Assembly: GCA_002441345.1 (NCBI GenBank)
Contig: DJVU01000032.1
Location: 1-13,408 of the forward strand
Reading direction: 5' to 3'
DNA length: 13,408 bases
Source: Bacteroidales bacterium UBA6248
Lineage (GTDB): Bacteria > Bacteroidota > Bacteroidia > Bacteroidales > Lentimicrobiaceae
Shown in pieces: positions 1-7,275 of the stretch; position 1 is the stretch's first letter; each line of letters begins with the position of its first letter. The notes beneath the pieces are model-generated. The model was not told the DNA's origin. It did not search any database and saw only the letters and a program-made list of their open reading frames with translations. Both the position numbers and the translations under genes were made by a program.

Positions 1-587
1 TGAAATACCGTTCTTCTTACGGACAGAACCTGCTACAGCATTCCAAGGAGGTTGCCAACCTGTGTGCCACCATGGCTGCAGAACTTGGCCTCAGTCCCAA
101 AAAAGCCAAACGTGCCGGACTGTTGCACGATATTGGCAAAGTGCCCGACAATGAGCCGGAACTGCCGCATGCAATTCTGGGCATGAAGCTGGCTGAACGC
201 TACAAAGAGCCCGCCGATATCTGCAACGCCATCGGTGCCCACCACGATGAAGTGGAAATGGAAAGCCTGATAGCTCCCATTGTGCAGGTTTGCGACGCCA
301 TCTCGGGCGCACGCCCCGGTGCTAGACGCGAAGTGGTAGAAGCCTATATTCAAAGACTTAATCACCTCGAGGAACTGGCCCTCTCCTACCCCGGCGTAGT
401 AAAAACATACGCCATTCAGGCAGGCCGCGAACTCAGGGTTATTGTTGGAGCCGACAAGGTCAGCGACGACGAGGCAAACAAAATTTCGTACGACCTGTCA
501 AAAAAAATACAGGACGAAATGACCTACCCCGGACAAATTAAAATTACCGTGATCCGCGAAACAAGAGCAATCAGCTTTGCAAAATAA
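1..587 (+). CDS. rny: Ribonuclease Y, C-terminal part (5' end outside the window)
   Basis: This is the last 194 codons of RNase Y, read in the frame that begins at base 3. RNase Y is a membrane-anchored endoribonuclease that starts mRNA turnover. The visible part is the HD phosphohydrolase domain and the conserved C-terminus. HD-superfamily residues are the His of LLQHSKEV, the paired LLHDIGK, the His of LPHAILG, GAHHDE and the Asp of CDAISGARPGARRE; the last is a hallmark of this family. The conserved end includes QAGRELRVIVGADKVSDDE, YPGQIKITVIRE and a terminal AK, as in other RNase Y proteins. The N-terminal membrane helix, coiled coil and KH domain lie upstream of the window. A strong intrinsic terminator follows the stop codon, so this gene ends its transcription unit. 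Confidence 0.95.
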   Translation, partial: KYRSSYGQNLLQHSKEVANLCATMAAELGLSPKKAKRAGLLHDIGKVPDNEPELPHAILGMKLAERYKEPADICNAIGAHHDEVEMESLIAPIVQVCDAISGARPGARREVVEAYIQRLNHLEELALSYPGVVKTYAIQAGRELRVIVGADKVSDDEANKISYDLSKKIQDEMTYPGQIKITVIRETRAISFAK

Positions 588-605
588 ACAGCATGAATAG
601 TGCAG

Positions 606-634
606 AAAAAGCATCCTTACGGGTGCTTTTTTTT
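606..634 (+). terminator. Rho-independent terminator of rny
   Basis: AGCATCC (610-616) pairs with GGGTGCT (621-627) around a TTAC loop, with one G-U pair. The flanking A-run (606-609) can extend the stem into the T-run at 627-634. A GC-rich stem followed by eight T is a textbook intrinsic terminator, 22 bases after the rny stop. Confidence 0.85.
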
Positions 635-690
635 GTTTTCATAACAGGATTTCAGATTCTGCCTCCCTTTTAAACCCATGAAAGTCAATA

Positions 691-719
691 TCATTCTGAG
701 TGTCATCGAAGAACCTATC
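691..719. repeat. Possible degenerate dispersed repeat (TCATTCTGAG...GAAGAA type)
   Basis: The stretch matches the two ends of a repeat commonly seen between genes in Bacteroidota, TCATTCTGAG and CGAAGAA. The middle part differs. There is only one copy in the window, so the repeat status rests on memory of other genomes and not on this sequence. Confidence 0.3.
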
Positions 720-807
720 CTCCAGGGGCGTACTCACCGAAGGTAATCTCCTGATCTAGCCGGGCACCAGCAATTTGACGCTGCAAACATATATTTATCC
801 TAAGCTA

Positions 808-978
808 ATGGATAGCCCTGTATATTCGTTCAGCCAGAACGACTTATCGCAATTACAACCCGAACGGATCACCATAACAGATAACCGGCAAACCTGTGCA
901 GAGGCAGCAATAATTCATAAGGAAGCAGAAATGGAGAAACGGCGGATGGATATGAAAAAAATCTGTTCAGACAATTAA
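808..978 (+). CDS. Doubtful small ORF, 56 codons
   Basis: An ATG-started reading frame of 56 codons; a TTG start at 775 would add 11. The predicted peptide is polar, begins MDSPVYSFSQ and ends in a charged segment KEAEMEKRRMDMKKICSDN. It has no signal peptide, membrane segment or motif I recognise. Its TAA overlaps the stop codon of the convergent DUF493 gene within the shared tetranucleotide TTAA at 975-978. For it: codon choice is not unlike that of its neighbours and the stop-to-stop junction is tight. Against it: it is short, has no clear promoter or ribosome binding site, and I know no homologue. It may be a chance ORF or the decayed end of a gene. Confidence 0.22.
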   Translation: MDSPVYSFSQNDLSQLQPERITITDNRQTCAEAAIIHKEAEMEKRRMDMKKICSDN

Positions 979-1259
979 AATGCAATTATCCCCTCAATTA
1001 CCGAAGCCTTCCGGTATCTGTCCACAATTTCGGCGGGGCTGAGCATCATTTCCTTTACCGTTACCGTGATGTATTTTCCGCCGGATGAATGGCGGGTAAA
1101 AATGCGGGCCTCATCACCAAAAAGGCTGCGTAACAATGCATAATCACGGTTTGAATCCGCGATGATGAATTTAAACATATACACTGCCGGCCAGTTACCC
1201 TGCCGGGAAAGCTGGTCTTCCAGCCGTTTCAGAAATTCTTCGTTGATCTGCGCAGGCAC
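975..1259 (-). CDS. DUF493 (YbeD-like) family protein
   Basis: A 94-residue protein matching the DUF493/YbeD family, small cytoplasmic proteins with an ACT-like ferredoxin fold whose role is still poorly defined. Family features are visible in order: the N-terminal helix with FLKRLEDQLSRQGNWP, the first strand YMFKFIIADSNRD, LFGDEARIFTRHSSGGKYITVTVKEMMLSPAEIVDRY and a C-terminal strand IEGIIAF. The segment HSSGGKYITVTVKEMM corresponds to the family's S-x-x-GKY-x-S-x-T block. Length is normal. The start is GTG at 1259-1257; no in-frame ATG lies just upstream and the family's N-terminus fits this start. The gene diverges from the purine nucleoside phosphorylase gene, and the 77-base gap holds a 17-bp palindrome that could act on both. 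Confidence 0.85.
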   Translation of the reverse strand: MPAQINEEFLKRLEDQLSRQGNWPAVYMFKFIIADSNRDYALLRSLFGDEARIFTRHSSGGKYITVTVKEMMLSPAEIVDRYRKASVIEGIIAF

Positions 1260-1291
1260 TATGATTTAATCAGGGAAATAATTCACAATTT

Positions 1292-1308
1292 TGCCGTAAT
1301 TTACGGCA
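1292..1308. promoter_or_regulatory. 17-bp perfect palindrome between divergent genes, candidate operator
   Basis: TGCCGTAATTTACGGCA is a perfect inverted repeat with 8-bp arms around a single central T. It lies 32 bases from the DUF493 start and 28 bases from the phosphorylase start, close to the middle of the divergent gap. Symmetry and position fit a binding site for a dimeric regulator that could act on both genes. It has no T-run, so it is not a classical terminator. No regulator is encoded nearby, and no good TAnnTTTG box accompanies it. Confidence 0.45.
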
Positions 1309-1336
1309 GTAGATTCAAGCCAAATTAGCCATAATC

Positions 1337-2146
1337 ATGATACAATTTACCGAAACCCTTAACTATTTGAAAACGCGGGGTATCAGCAGCCCGGAAACCG
1401 GAATTATTCTTGGCACCGGACTCGGAGATCTTGCCGGGCATATTGATGCAGAAGTCGTTATTAACTACGAAGACATTCCCGGCTTCCCGGTTTCTACGGT
1501 TGAAACGCATCATGGACGCCTTATTTATGGAATGCTGAGCGGGAAAAAAGTCCTGGCGATGCAGGGGCGTTTCCATTATTACGAAGGATACAGCATGCAG
1601 CAGATTGTATTTCCCGTAAGGATTATGAAACTTCTGGGTGTATCGGCCGTGCTGTTGTCGAATGCTGCAGGCGGGATCAACCTGAGCATGACAAAGGGCA
1701 GTCTTATGCTGATCGACGATCACATCAATCTGCTTCCGGCAAATCCTCTTACCGGGGCCAATCACGACGGATTGGGTATCCGGTTTCCGGATATGAGCCG
1801 GCCATACGACCCCAGGCTCAATGCCATGTTTGCAAAAGCATCTGAAGCAGAGGGCATTGTGCTTCATACCGGCGTTTATGCCGCCGTTGCCGGGCCCAAC
1901 CTTGAAACCAGGGCCGAATACCGGTTTCTGAGGACCATCGGTGCCGATGTGGTAGGTATGTCGACCGTGCCTGAGGTAATTGCCTGCAACCATATGAAGC
2001 TGCCTTGTGCAGCAGTCAGTGTGATTACCGATGAATGTGATCCCGACAACCTGGCTCCTGCCGACATCAGCGACATCATTGCCACCGCTGCCAGAGCCGA
2101 AAAGTCGCTGACGCTCCTGTTTAAGAATGTGATTGGGAACCTGTAG
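1337..2146 (+). CDS. Purine nucleoside phosphorylase (trimeric PNP-I family)
   Basis: A 269-residue cytoplasmic enzyme for phosphorolysis of purine nucleosides to free base and ribose 1-phosphate in purine salvage. Family motifs: phosphate-binding ILGTGLG (24-30), VETHHGRL (55-62), GRFHYYEG (77-84, with the phosphate-site Arg and His), LLSNAAGGIN (106-115), GPNLETRAEYR (186-196) and VVGMSTVPEV (205-214). Glu190 corresponds to human PNP Glu201, which contacts the purine. The residue aligning with human Asn243 is Asp232, in VITDECDP where human has LITNKV. Asn there is typical of enzymes that prefer inosine and guanosine, while Asp favours 6-aminopurines, so specificity is uncertain. The sequence resembles PNP more than methylthioadenosine phosphorylase. 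The ATG at 1337 gives a normal N-terminus. The gene converges with the DUF58 gene 40 bases downstream. Confidence 0.93.
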   Translation: MIQFTETLNYLKTRGISSPETGIILGTGLGDLAGHIDAEVVINYEDIPGFPVSTVETHHGRLIYGMLSGKKVLAMQGRFHYYEGYSMQQIVFPVRIMKLLGVSAVLLSNAAGGINLSMTKGSLMLIDDHINLLPANPLTGANHDGLGIRFPDMSRPYDPRLNAMFAKASEAEGIVLHTGVYAAVAGPNLETRAEYRFLRTIGADVVGMSTVPEVIACNHMKLPCAAVSVITDECDPDNLAPADISDIIATAARAEKSLTLLFKNVIGNL

Positions 2147-2186
2147 AAAAGGATCAGGGAAGGCGGGTTTCTGCGTTTGACGGCAA

Positions 2187-3122
2187 TTAGTGCATTTTCA
2201 CGCGCTTTAGAAGATATGGCAGCAGTACCTGCTTGTAACCCAGGTTGATATCTGCTTCCACCAGATCTATATGGTATTGCGCACAACGAAGATACAGTTC
2301 CGATTTAAAGGCATTCATCTGATCCCGGTAACCGGCTCTGACTTCGTTGGGCTGTATCTTCACCTCTTCCCTGGTCTCCATATCGATGAAACGATACGGT
2401 TTGTTGTCGAAGGCAAAATCCATTTCATGCTTTCTGTCGGCCACATGAAACAGTATAACTTCATGTTTATTATGTTTGAGGTGCTGCAGGGCAGGGAACA
2501 ACTCACTGCCTGATGCGTCGCCGTCGAGCATATCGCTGAAGATCACAACAAGCGAGCGTTTATGGATATTATCGGCAATCTGGTGCAGGGCAGATGCTGC
2601 AGATGTTGTTTGTCCCGATTTGAGTTCGGGGGTATTGAGCAGATGTTCAAGTGCAGCATAGATACGCTTGAGATGCACCGGATTGGAGTGGGCTCCGGTA
2701 TGAAGGTTAATACTGTCGGTGAAAACACTGAGTCCGGCAGCATCACGCTGCCTCCGCAGCAGGTGCATGATAGCGGCAGCAGCATATACCGAAAAAGTCA
2801 TTTTATCCGGTTTGTCGACGGTCGGCTTTTCGATAAGCGGAAAGTACATGGAAGAGGATCCGTCGATCACGATCTGGCAGCGCAGATTCGTCTCCTCTTC
2901 AAACTTCTTCACGTACAGGCGATCGGTACGGCCGTATAATTTCCAGTCGATGTGCTTCACCGATTCACCCTGATTGTAAAGGCGGTGTTCGGCAAACTCA
3001 ACCGAAAATCCGTGAAAGGGGCTTTTGTGAAGTCCGGTAATAAAGCCTTCAACAACCTGCCGTGCCAGCAATTCGAGCGGGCTAAGGTCTTCAAATCCGG
3101 ACGGGTCGATCCTTACAGGCAT
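2187..3122 (-). CDS. DUF58 domain protein with von Willebrand A-like fold
   Basis: A 311-residue cytoplasmic DUF58 protein. The signature block is present: YNQGESVKHIDWKLYGRTDRLYVKKFEEE (49-77), corresponding to the family's PGD-x-x-R-x-I-D-W-x-x-x-AR pattern. The first strand of the vWA fold then ends in IDGSSSM (86-92), which keeps the DxSxS metal-binding (MIDAS) pattern. A second vWA strand, LVVIFSDMLDGD (191-202), supplies another Asp pair. There is no membrane segment, unlike the related BatA/BatB proteins. Members usually sit beside a MoxR AAA+ ATPase and are thought to act in envelope-related complex assembly. Here no moxR is adjacent: the upstream neighbour is trxA on the same strand, separated by a terminator, and the downstream neighbour is convergent. 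I see no TAnnTTTG promoter just upstream, so it may rely on read-through or an unrecognised promoter. Confidence 0.9.
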   Translation of the reverse strand: MPVRIDPSGFEDLSPLELLARQVVEGFITGLHKSPFHGFSVEFAEHRLYNQGESVKHIDWKLYGRTDRLYVKKFEEETNLRCQIVIDGSSSMYFPLIEKPTVDKPDKMTFSVYAAAAIMHLLRRQRDAAGLSVFTDSINLHTGAHSNPVHLKRIYAALEHLLNTPELKSGQTTSAASALHQIADNIHKRSLVVIFSDMLDGDASGSELFPALQHLKHNKHEVILFHVADRKHEMDFAFDNKPYRFIDMETREEVKIQPNEVRAGYRDQMNAFKSELYLRCAQYHIDLVEADINLGYKQVLLPYLLKRVKMH

Positions 3123-3138
3123 TTCTTGAGGTGCTTGT

Positions 3139-3182
3139 TAATAAAAAATCCGGGACACAATTCTGGTTTTTGTATCCCGGAT
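3139..3182 (-). terminator. Rho-independent terminator of trxA
   Basis: Read on the minus strand, ATCCGGGATAC pairs with GTGTCCCGGAT to give an 11-bp stem with one G-U pair and a 13-base A/C-rich loop, followed directly by TTTTT and further T/A. It starts 17 bases past the trxA stop and sits immediately before the DUF58 start, so it should separate the two transcripts, fully or partly. Confidence 0.88.
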
Positions 3183-3198
3183 AAAATGAAGACATGCA

Positions 3199-3516
3199 TT
3201 AAAACAGTTTTTCAAGTTTGGCAACCAGTACGGATTTGGGTACGGCTCCAACCTGTTTATCGGCAACTTCACCATTTTTAAAGAAAAGGATGGTAGGGAT
3301 ATTCCGGATACCATATCTGGCAGTTGTTCCGGGATTGCTGTCAACATCCAGCTTGCCGATCACAGCGCGTCCTTCGTATTCCTTGCTCATTTCTTCAACC
3401 AGGGGTCCAACCATACGGCAGGGTCCACACCATTCGGCCCAAAGGTCAACAATTGCCGGTTTGTCTGATTGTAGCACAAGCTCTTCAAAATTTGCATCTG
3501 TTAATTCAATTGCCAT
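3199..3516 (-). CDS. trxA: Thioredoxin
   Basis: A 105-residue classical thioredoxin, the cytoplasmic dithiol reductant regenerated by thioredoxin reductase. The redox motif WCGPC is at residues 29-33, so the active cysteines are Cys30 and Cys33. The cis-proline motif is IPTI, with Pro74 opposite the active site. The conserved buried Asp and first strand are in AIVDLWAEW (21-29), and KLDVDSNP is at 55-62. The frame stays open upstream to 3651, but the ATG at 3516 gives the normal family length and N-terminus MAIELTDANFEELV. The extra upstream residues have no counterpart in thioredoxins. A perfect -7 element lies 40 bases upstream of this start. A strong terminator follows, so it is probably transcribed alone. 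Confidence 0.97.
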   Translation of the reverse strand: MAIELTDANFEELVLQSDKPAIVDLWAEWCGPCRMVGPLVEEMSKEYEGRAVIGKLDVDSNPGTTARYGIRNIPTILFFKNGEVADKQVGAVPKSVLVAKLEKLF

Positions 3517-3555
3517 GATCAATGATGTTATTAAGTTTATAATCAGGTGAGGGTT

Positions 3556-3563
3556 CAAAGATA
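3556..3563 (-). promoter_or_regulatory. Bacteroidota -7 promoter element of trxA
   Basis: On the minus strand this reads TATCTTTG, a perfect match to the TAnnTTTG -7 consensus of the Bacteroidota primary sigma factor. It lies 39 bases before the trxA ATG, leaving a leader of roughly 30 bases. No convincing TTTG -33 element is seen 19-21 bases further up. Confidence 0.6.
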
Positions 3564-3610
3564 ATTGTTTTTTCCCTGAATGCACTACGAAATCCCTTTC
3601 GATATCCGTT

Positions 3611-3643
3611 AAAAAAAATGCGATTCCAGGAAACGGGAACATC
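3611..3643 (-). terminator. Weak terminator candidate of dnaE
   Basis: On the minus strand GATGTTCC and GGAATC can form a short bulged stem (TTCC/GGAA plus two outer pairs), followed after GC by a run of eight T (3618-3611). It lies 41 bases past the dnaE stop. The stem is imperfect and weak; the T-run is the best part of the evidence. Confidence 0.3.
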
Positions 3644-3684
3644 AAATACAAGCTGAAGCACCGTATAAGTGGTTAAACGGGTGA

Positions 3685-6600
3685 TCAGGACAAATGAATT
3701 TCAACATCCCGGATGGGTTTGCATTTCTCAACCAGCAGTCCGGGATCAATACGAAGGCGGGATGGCATTTTTACTGAAATCCGGTTCACATCATCGGTTA
3801 CAACTACCTCAAACGGAATCTTACCCCGGGAAGACCCCGCTGCAGCAGCAAGACGCTCAACCAATTCACCGGTAAGTTTTCGCAGAGGAATCTGCAGAGA
3901 AACGTGATGGGTCAGTTTCACAACAGCCTCCGCAAGCAAATTCATAGCCGATATTTTAAATTCGACCAGTTCGGAGTCGCGATAGCGCTTTTGAACAGTA
4001 CCTGTCAGCAGGAGCGACATCCCGGGTACGAGCAGGTGTTTATACCGGAGATAATCGTCCGAAAACAGCATCAGCTGAACCGAATCGTTATGATCTTCGA
4101 TGGTAAAACTTCCATAGAGGGTATTGTTTTTACTCATTCGTTCGTTTGCAGCTGATACGATACCGGCCAGTGTGAGCTGTTTACCGAGAAAATGGCGGAT
4201 ATTCTCTTCGCGCACATCGCTTACCTGGTTTTTACAGAAAGAGTTCATTTCGAGGCGATAGTCATCAAGCGGATGCCCCGACATATAAAAACCGGTAACT
4301 TCCTTTTCTTCTTTCAGCTGTTCGAAGTTATTCCAGGGATCGCATTCCGGCATTTCGATATCGGGCATATCCACTTCCGATTCACCACCGAAGAGGCTTG
4401 CCTGCATTCCCAGCTTACGGGCCTGATGTTCCGAGGCGTGTCTCAGCACTTTCTCGAGAAAAGTCGGATTGTCGGGGTTTTCCTGATAGAAGTACTGTGC
4501 CCGGTGCGAATTGCTGAACGTATCGAAGGCTCCGGCTTTGGCAAGTGCTTCGAGGCTGCGGCGGTTGATGGTCCTGAGGTTAACTCTTAGCGTCAGATCA
4601 AAAATATCTTTAAACGGTCCGTTTGCATTCCGCTCTTCAATTATAGCATTCACTGCATTTTCGCCTACTCCTTTTACGGCTCCCATTCCAAACCGTATCT
4701 CCCCCTTCTTATTCACGGCGAAATTATAACCCGATTCATTTACGTCTGGACTCAGAACCGGGATTCCCATACGTCTGGTTTCGTCGATAAAAAATGTAAT
4801 CTTCTTTATATCGCTCAGGTTATGCGTAAGCACTGCGGCCATATACTCGGCCGGATAGTGTGCTTTCAGGTATGCTGTCTGAAATGCAACGAAGGCATAA
4901 CAGGTAGAGTGTGACTTATTGAATGCGTAGGCTGCAAACGACTCCCAGTCGGTCCATACTTTTTCGCAGGCTTTCAGGTCGAGGTTATTATTTTTACACC
5001 CTTCCATGAATTTACCCTTCTTCTCATCCAGGGTTTTTCTATCCTTTTTCCCCATGGCCTTGCGCAGGGTGTCGGCGTCGCCTTTTGTAAAGCCGGCAAG
5101 TTTCTGCGAAAGCAGCATAACCTGTTCCTGATAAACGGTAATGCCGTAAGTTTCCTCCAGATATTCCTGCATTACAGGAAGATCGTAACTTACCTTTTCG
5201 CGACCGAATTTCCTGTTGATGAAGTTCGGAATATACTCCATAGGTCCGGGCCGGTATAAAGCATTCATTGCGATAAGGTCTTCAAACTTATCGGGTTTCA
5301 GTTCCCTGAGATGCTTCTGCATCCCGGCCGACTCAAACTGGAACGTTCCGTTGGTTTCGCCTCTCTGATACAACTCGAAGGTACGCGGATCGTCCAGCGG
5401 AACTTCGTCGATATTCAGCCTGAAACCGTGATTCTGTTCGATAAGAACCAGGGCATCGCGAATAATTGTAAGCGTTTTCAGCCCAAGAAAATCCATCTTT
5501 ATCACCCCGGCATTCTCAATTTCTTTTCCTTCAAACTGGGTGATCAGCAAATCGGTTTCCTTTGAAGTGTGAACCGGAATAATATCGGTCAGATCGGTCG
5601 GAGCGATGATGATTCCGGCTGCATGAATACCGGTACTTCTGACGGAGCCTTCCAGCTTTACGGCTTCCTGAAGCACCTCTGCCTGAAGGTCTTTGCCGGA
5701 TGCTATAGCCCGCAGTTTTTTAACATCTTCTAGATCTTCGGAAACAAGGCCTTCTTTTTCTTTCAGACTTCCGGAGCCTTCGAGCGGAGCCTGCATTACC
5801 CGTTTCAGTTCTATTCCAGGCCTGTCGGGAACCAGCTTCGCCAGCATATTCGATTCATTCAGCGGAAGATCAAGTACACGTGCCACATCCTTGATGGAGC
5901 TTTTAGCAGCCATACTTCCGAAGGTGACAATCTGGGCAACCTGATTCCTGCCGTACTTATCCACAACATAATCAATCACTTTCTGACGACCCTCATCGTC
6001 AAAATCGGTGTCGATATCGGGCATGCTCTTGCGGTCGGGATTCAAAAAACGCTCGAACAGCAGATTATACTTTACCGGATCAATACTCGTAATACCAATG
6101 CAATAAGCTACAACCGACCCGGCTGCAGAACCTCTTCCCGGCCCGATAAAAACGCCCAGATCGCGCCCGGCTTTGATAAAGTCGGAAACTATCAGAAAAT
6201 AACCGGTGAAACCCATCTGCCGTATAACTCCCAGCTCAAATTCAATACGGTCTTTCACCTCCGGCTTAATATCGCCGTATCGCTGACGCGCGCCGGAATA
6301 GGTAAGGTGATAGAGATATTCGAACTGATCGGTATAGCCTTCCGGAAGTGCAAAGTGCGGAAGCATAATGTCCTTCTTCAGGTTTAAAAGCTCTACCTTG
6401 CCGGTGATATCGTTGGTATTATCGATTGCCTCGGGTATGTCGTGAAACAGATCCGACATTTCCCGGGTGGTTTTGAAGAAAAACTGATCGTTGTAAAAAG
6501 CAAACCGTTTCCCGCGTACGGAAGAGTCCTCGTCGTTATAGTCCCTGTTGGTAGGAGTGCTCTTCTTTTCACCCGTGTTCACACAAAGCAGGATATCGTG

Positions 6601-7275
6601 GGCCTCGTAAAAATCCTGTTCCACGTAGTGGGTATCGTTGGTGGCAATGATTTTAACGTTGTACTTTCGTGCAAACCGGACAAGCACCTCATTGACTTTA
6701 TCCTGTTCGGGAATGCCGTGACGCTGCAATTCGACATAATAATCCTCACCAAAGAGGTCGAGCCACCATTTAAACAGGCGTTCCCCCTCCTCTTCTCCCT
6801 TGTTCATAATAGCCCGGGGCACTTCGGCTGCAAGACAGCAGGTGGTGGCAATAAGCCCCTTGTGATGTCGAAGTAGCAGTTCCTTATCAATGCGCGGATA
6901 CTTACTGTAAAAGCCCTCCATATATCCGAGCGAACATAGCTTTACAAGGTTATTATACCCTTCCTGATTTTTGGCAAGAAGGAGCTGGTGAAACCGCATA
7001 TCCTTAAGGTCGCGTGTAAACTGCTTGCGATGCCTGTCTTCAACCATATAAAACTCACATCCCACTATCGGCTTTATAACCGGAGGTTCCCCTTTTCGGT
7101 TGTACTTTTCGGCTTCGGCAACAAATTTGAAGACACCGAACATATTGCCGTGATCGGTGAGGGCAATGGCAGGCATTTTATCTTCAACTGCCTTTTTATA
7201 CATCTGTCCGATCTCGGCGGCACCGTCGAGAATGGAATATTTGGAATGAACATGCAGGTGTGTAAATTGACTCAT
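3685..7275 (-). CDS. dnaE: DNA polymerase III subunit alpha (DnaE)
   Basis: The 1196-residue replicative polymerase catalytic subunit. The N-terminal PHP domain (about 1-290) keeps HLHVHSKYSILDG (6-18), TDHGNMFG (40-47), GCEF (72-75), FHQLL (95-99), TTCCLAAE (144-151) and ATNDTHY (211-217). These supply a full set of predicted metal ligands, unlike E. coli DnaE. GPGRGSAAGS lies at 378-387. Catalytic Asp420 and Asp422 are in PDIDTDF, and the third, Asp595, is in KMDFLGLKTL. The fingers and a helix-hairpin-helix region follow. A C-terminal OB-fold includes LAGIVSAANERMSKNNTLYG, and a final region of about 80 residues probably contacts the clamp loader. Length is normal for DnaE1. The frame opens at 7296, but the ATG at 7275 gives the standard start MSQFTHLHVHS. 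It is transcribed away from the GT51 gene; trxA follows 168 bases downstream with its own promoter. Confidence 0.98.
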   Translation of the reverse strand: MSQFTHLHVHSKYSILDGAAEIGQMYKKAVEDKMPAIALTDHGNMFGVFKFVAEAEKYNRKGEPPVIKPIVGCEFYMVEDRHRKQFTRDLKDMRFHQLLLAKNQEGYNNLVKLCSLGYMEGFYSKYPRIDKELLLRHHKGLIATTCCLAAEVPRAIMNKGEEEGERLFKWWLDLFGEDYYVELQRHGIPEQDKVNEVLVRFARKYNVKIIATNDTHYVEQDFYEAHDILLCVNTGEKKSTPTNRDYNDEDSSVRGKRFAFYNDQFFFKTTREMSDLFHDIPEAIDNTNDITGKVELLNLKKDIMLPHFALPEGYTDQFEYLYHLTYSGARQRYGDIKPEVKDRIEFELGVIRQMGFTGYFLIVSDFIKAGRDLGVFIGPGRGSAAGSVVAYCIGITSIDPVKYNLLFERFLNPDRKSMPDIDTDFDDEGRQKVIDYVVDKYGRNQVAQIVTFGSMAAKSSIKDVARVLDLPLNESNMLAKLVPDRPGIELKRVMQAPLEGSGSLKEKEGLVSEDLEDVKKLRAIASGKDLQAEVLQEAVKLEGSVRSTGIHAAGIIIAPTDLTDIIPVHTSKETDLLITQFEGKEIENAGVIKMDFLGLKTLTIIRDALVLIEQNHGFRLNIDEVPLDDPRTFELYQRGETNGTFQFESAGMQKHLRELKPDKFEDLIAMNALYRPGPMEYIPNFINRKFGREKVSYDLPVMQEYLEETYGITVYQEQVMLLSQKLAGFTKGDADTLRKAMGKKDRKTLDEKKGKFMEGCKNNNLDLKACEKVWTDWESFAAYAFNKSHSTCYAFVAFQTAYLKAHYPAEYMAAVLTHNLSDIKKITFFIDETRRMGIPVLSPDVNESGYNFAVNKKGEIRFGMGAVKGVGENAVNAIIEERNANGPFKDIFDLTLRVNLRTINRRSLEALAKAGAFDTFSNSHRAQYFYQENPDNPTFLEKVLRHASEHQARKLGMQASLFGGESEVDMPDIEMPECDPWNNFEQLKEEKEVTGFYMSGHPLDDYRLEMNSFCKNQVSDVREENIRHFLGKQLTLAGIVSAANERMSKNNTLYGSFTIEDHNDSVQLMLFSDDYLRYKHLLVPGMSLLLTGTVQKRYRDSELVEFKISAMNLLAEAVVKLTHHVSLQIPLRKLTGELVERLAAAAGSSRGKIPFEVVVTDDVNRISVKMPSRLRIDPGLLVEKCKPIRDVEIHLS

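Larger units (their letters stand above)
588..807. other. Non-coding spacer after rny
   Basis: Apart from the rny terminator this stretch holds no convincing gene. At 691-719 it contains TCATTCTGAG, then a short variable part, then TCGAAGAACCTATC. That resembles, from memory, a dispersed intergenic repeat of Bacteroidota with the form TCATTCTGAGCGAAGCGAAGAATC, here apparently degenerate. Nothing else recognisable was seen. Confidence 0.5.

Noticed and set aside
1325..1993. A 222-codon open frame on the minus strand
   Set aside because: It lies wholly antisense to the phosphorylase gene, whose motifs are unmistakable, and its translation has no recognisable family pattern.
2271..3281. Several plus-strand frames of 60-125 codons
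   Set aside because: They are shadows of the DUF58 gene and of the trxA 3' region; none has a family motif.
3517..3651. Upstream start for trxA adding 45 residues, which might look like a leader peptide
   Set aside because: The promoter -7 box lies inside this stretch, and the ATG at 3516 gives the normal thioredoxin length.
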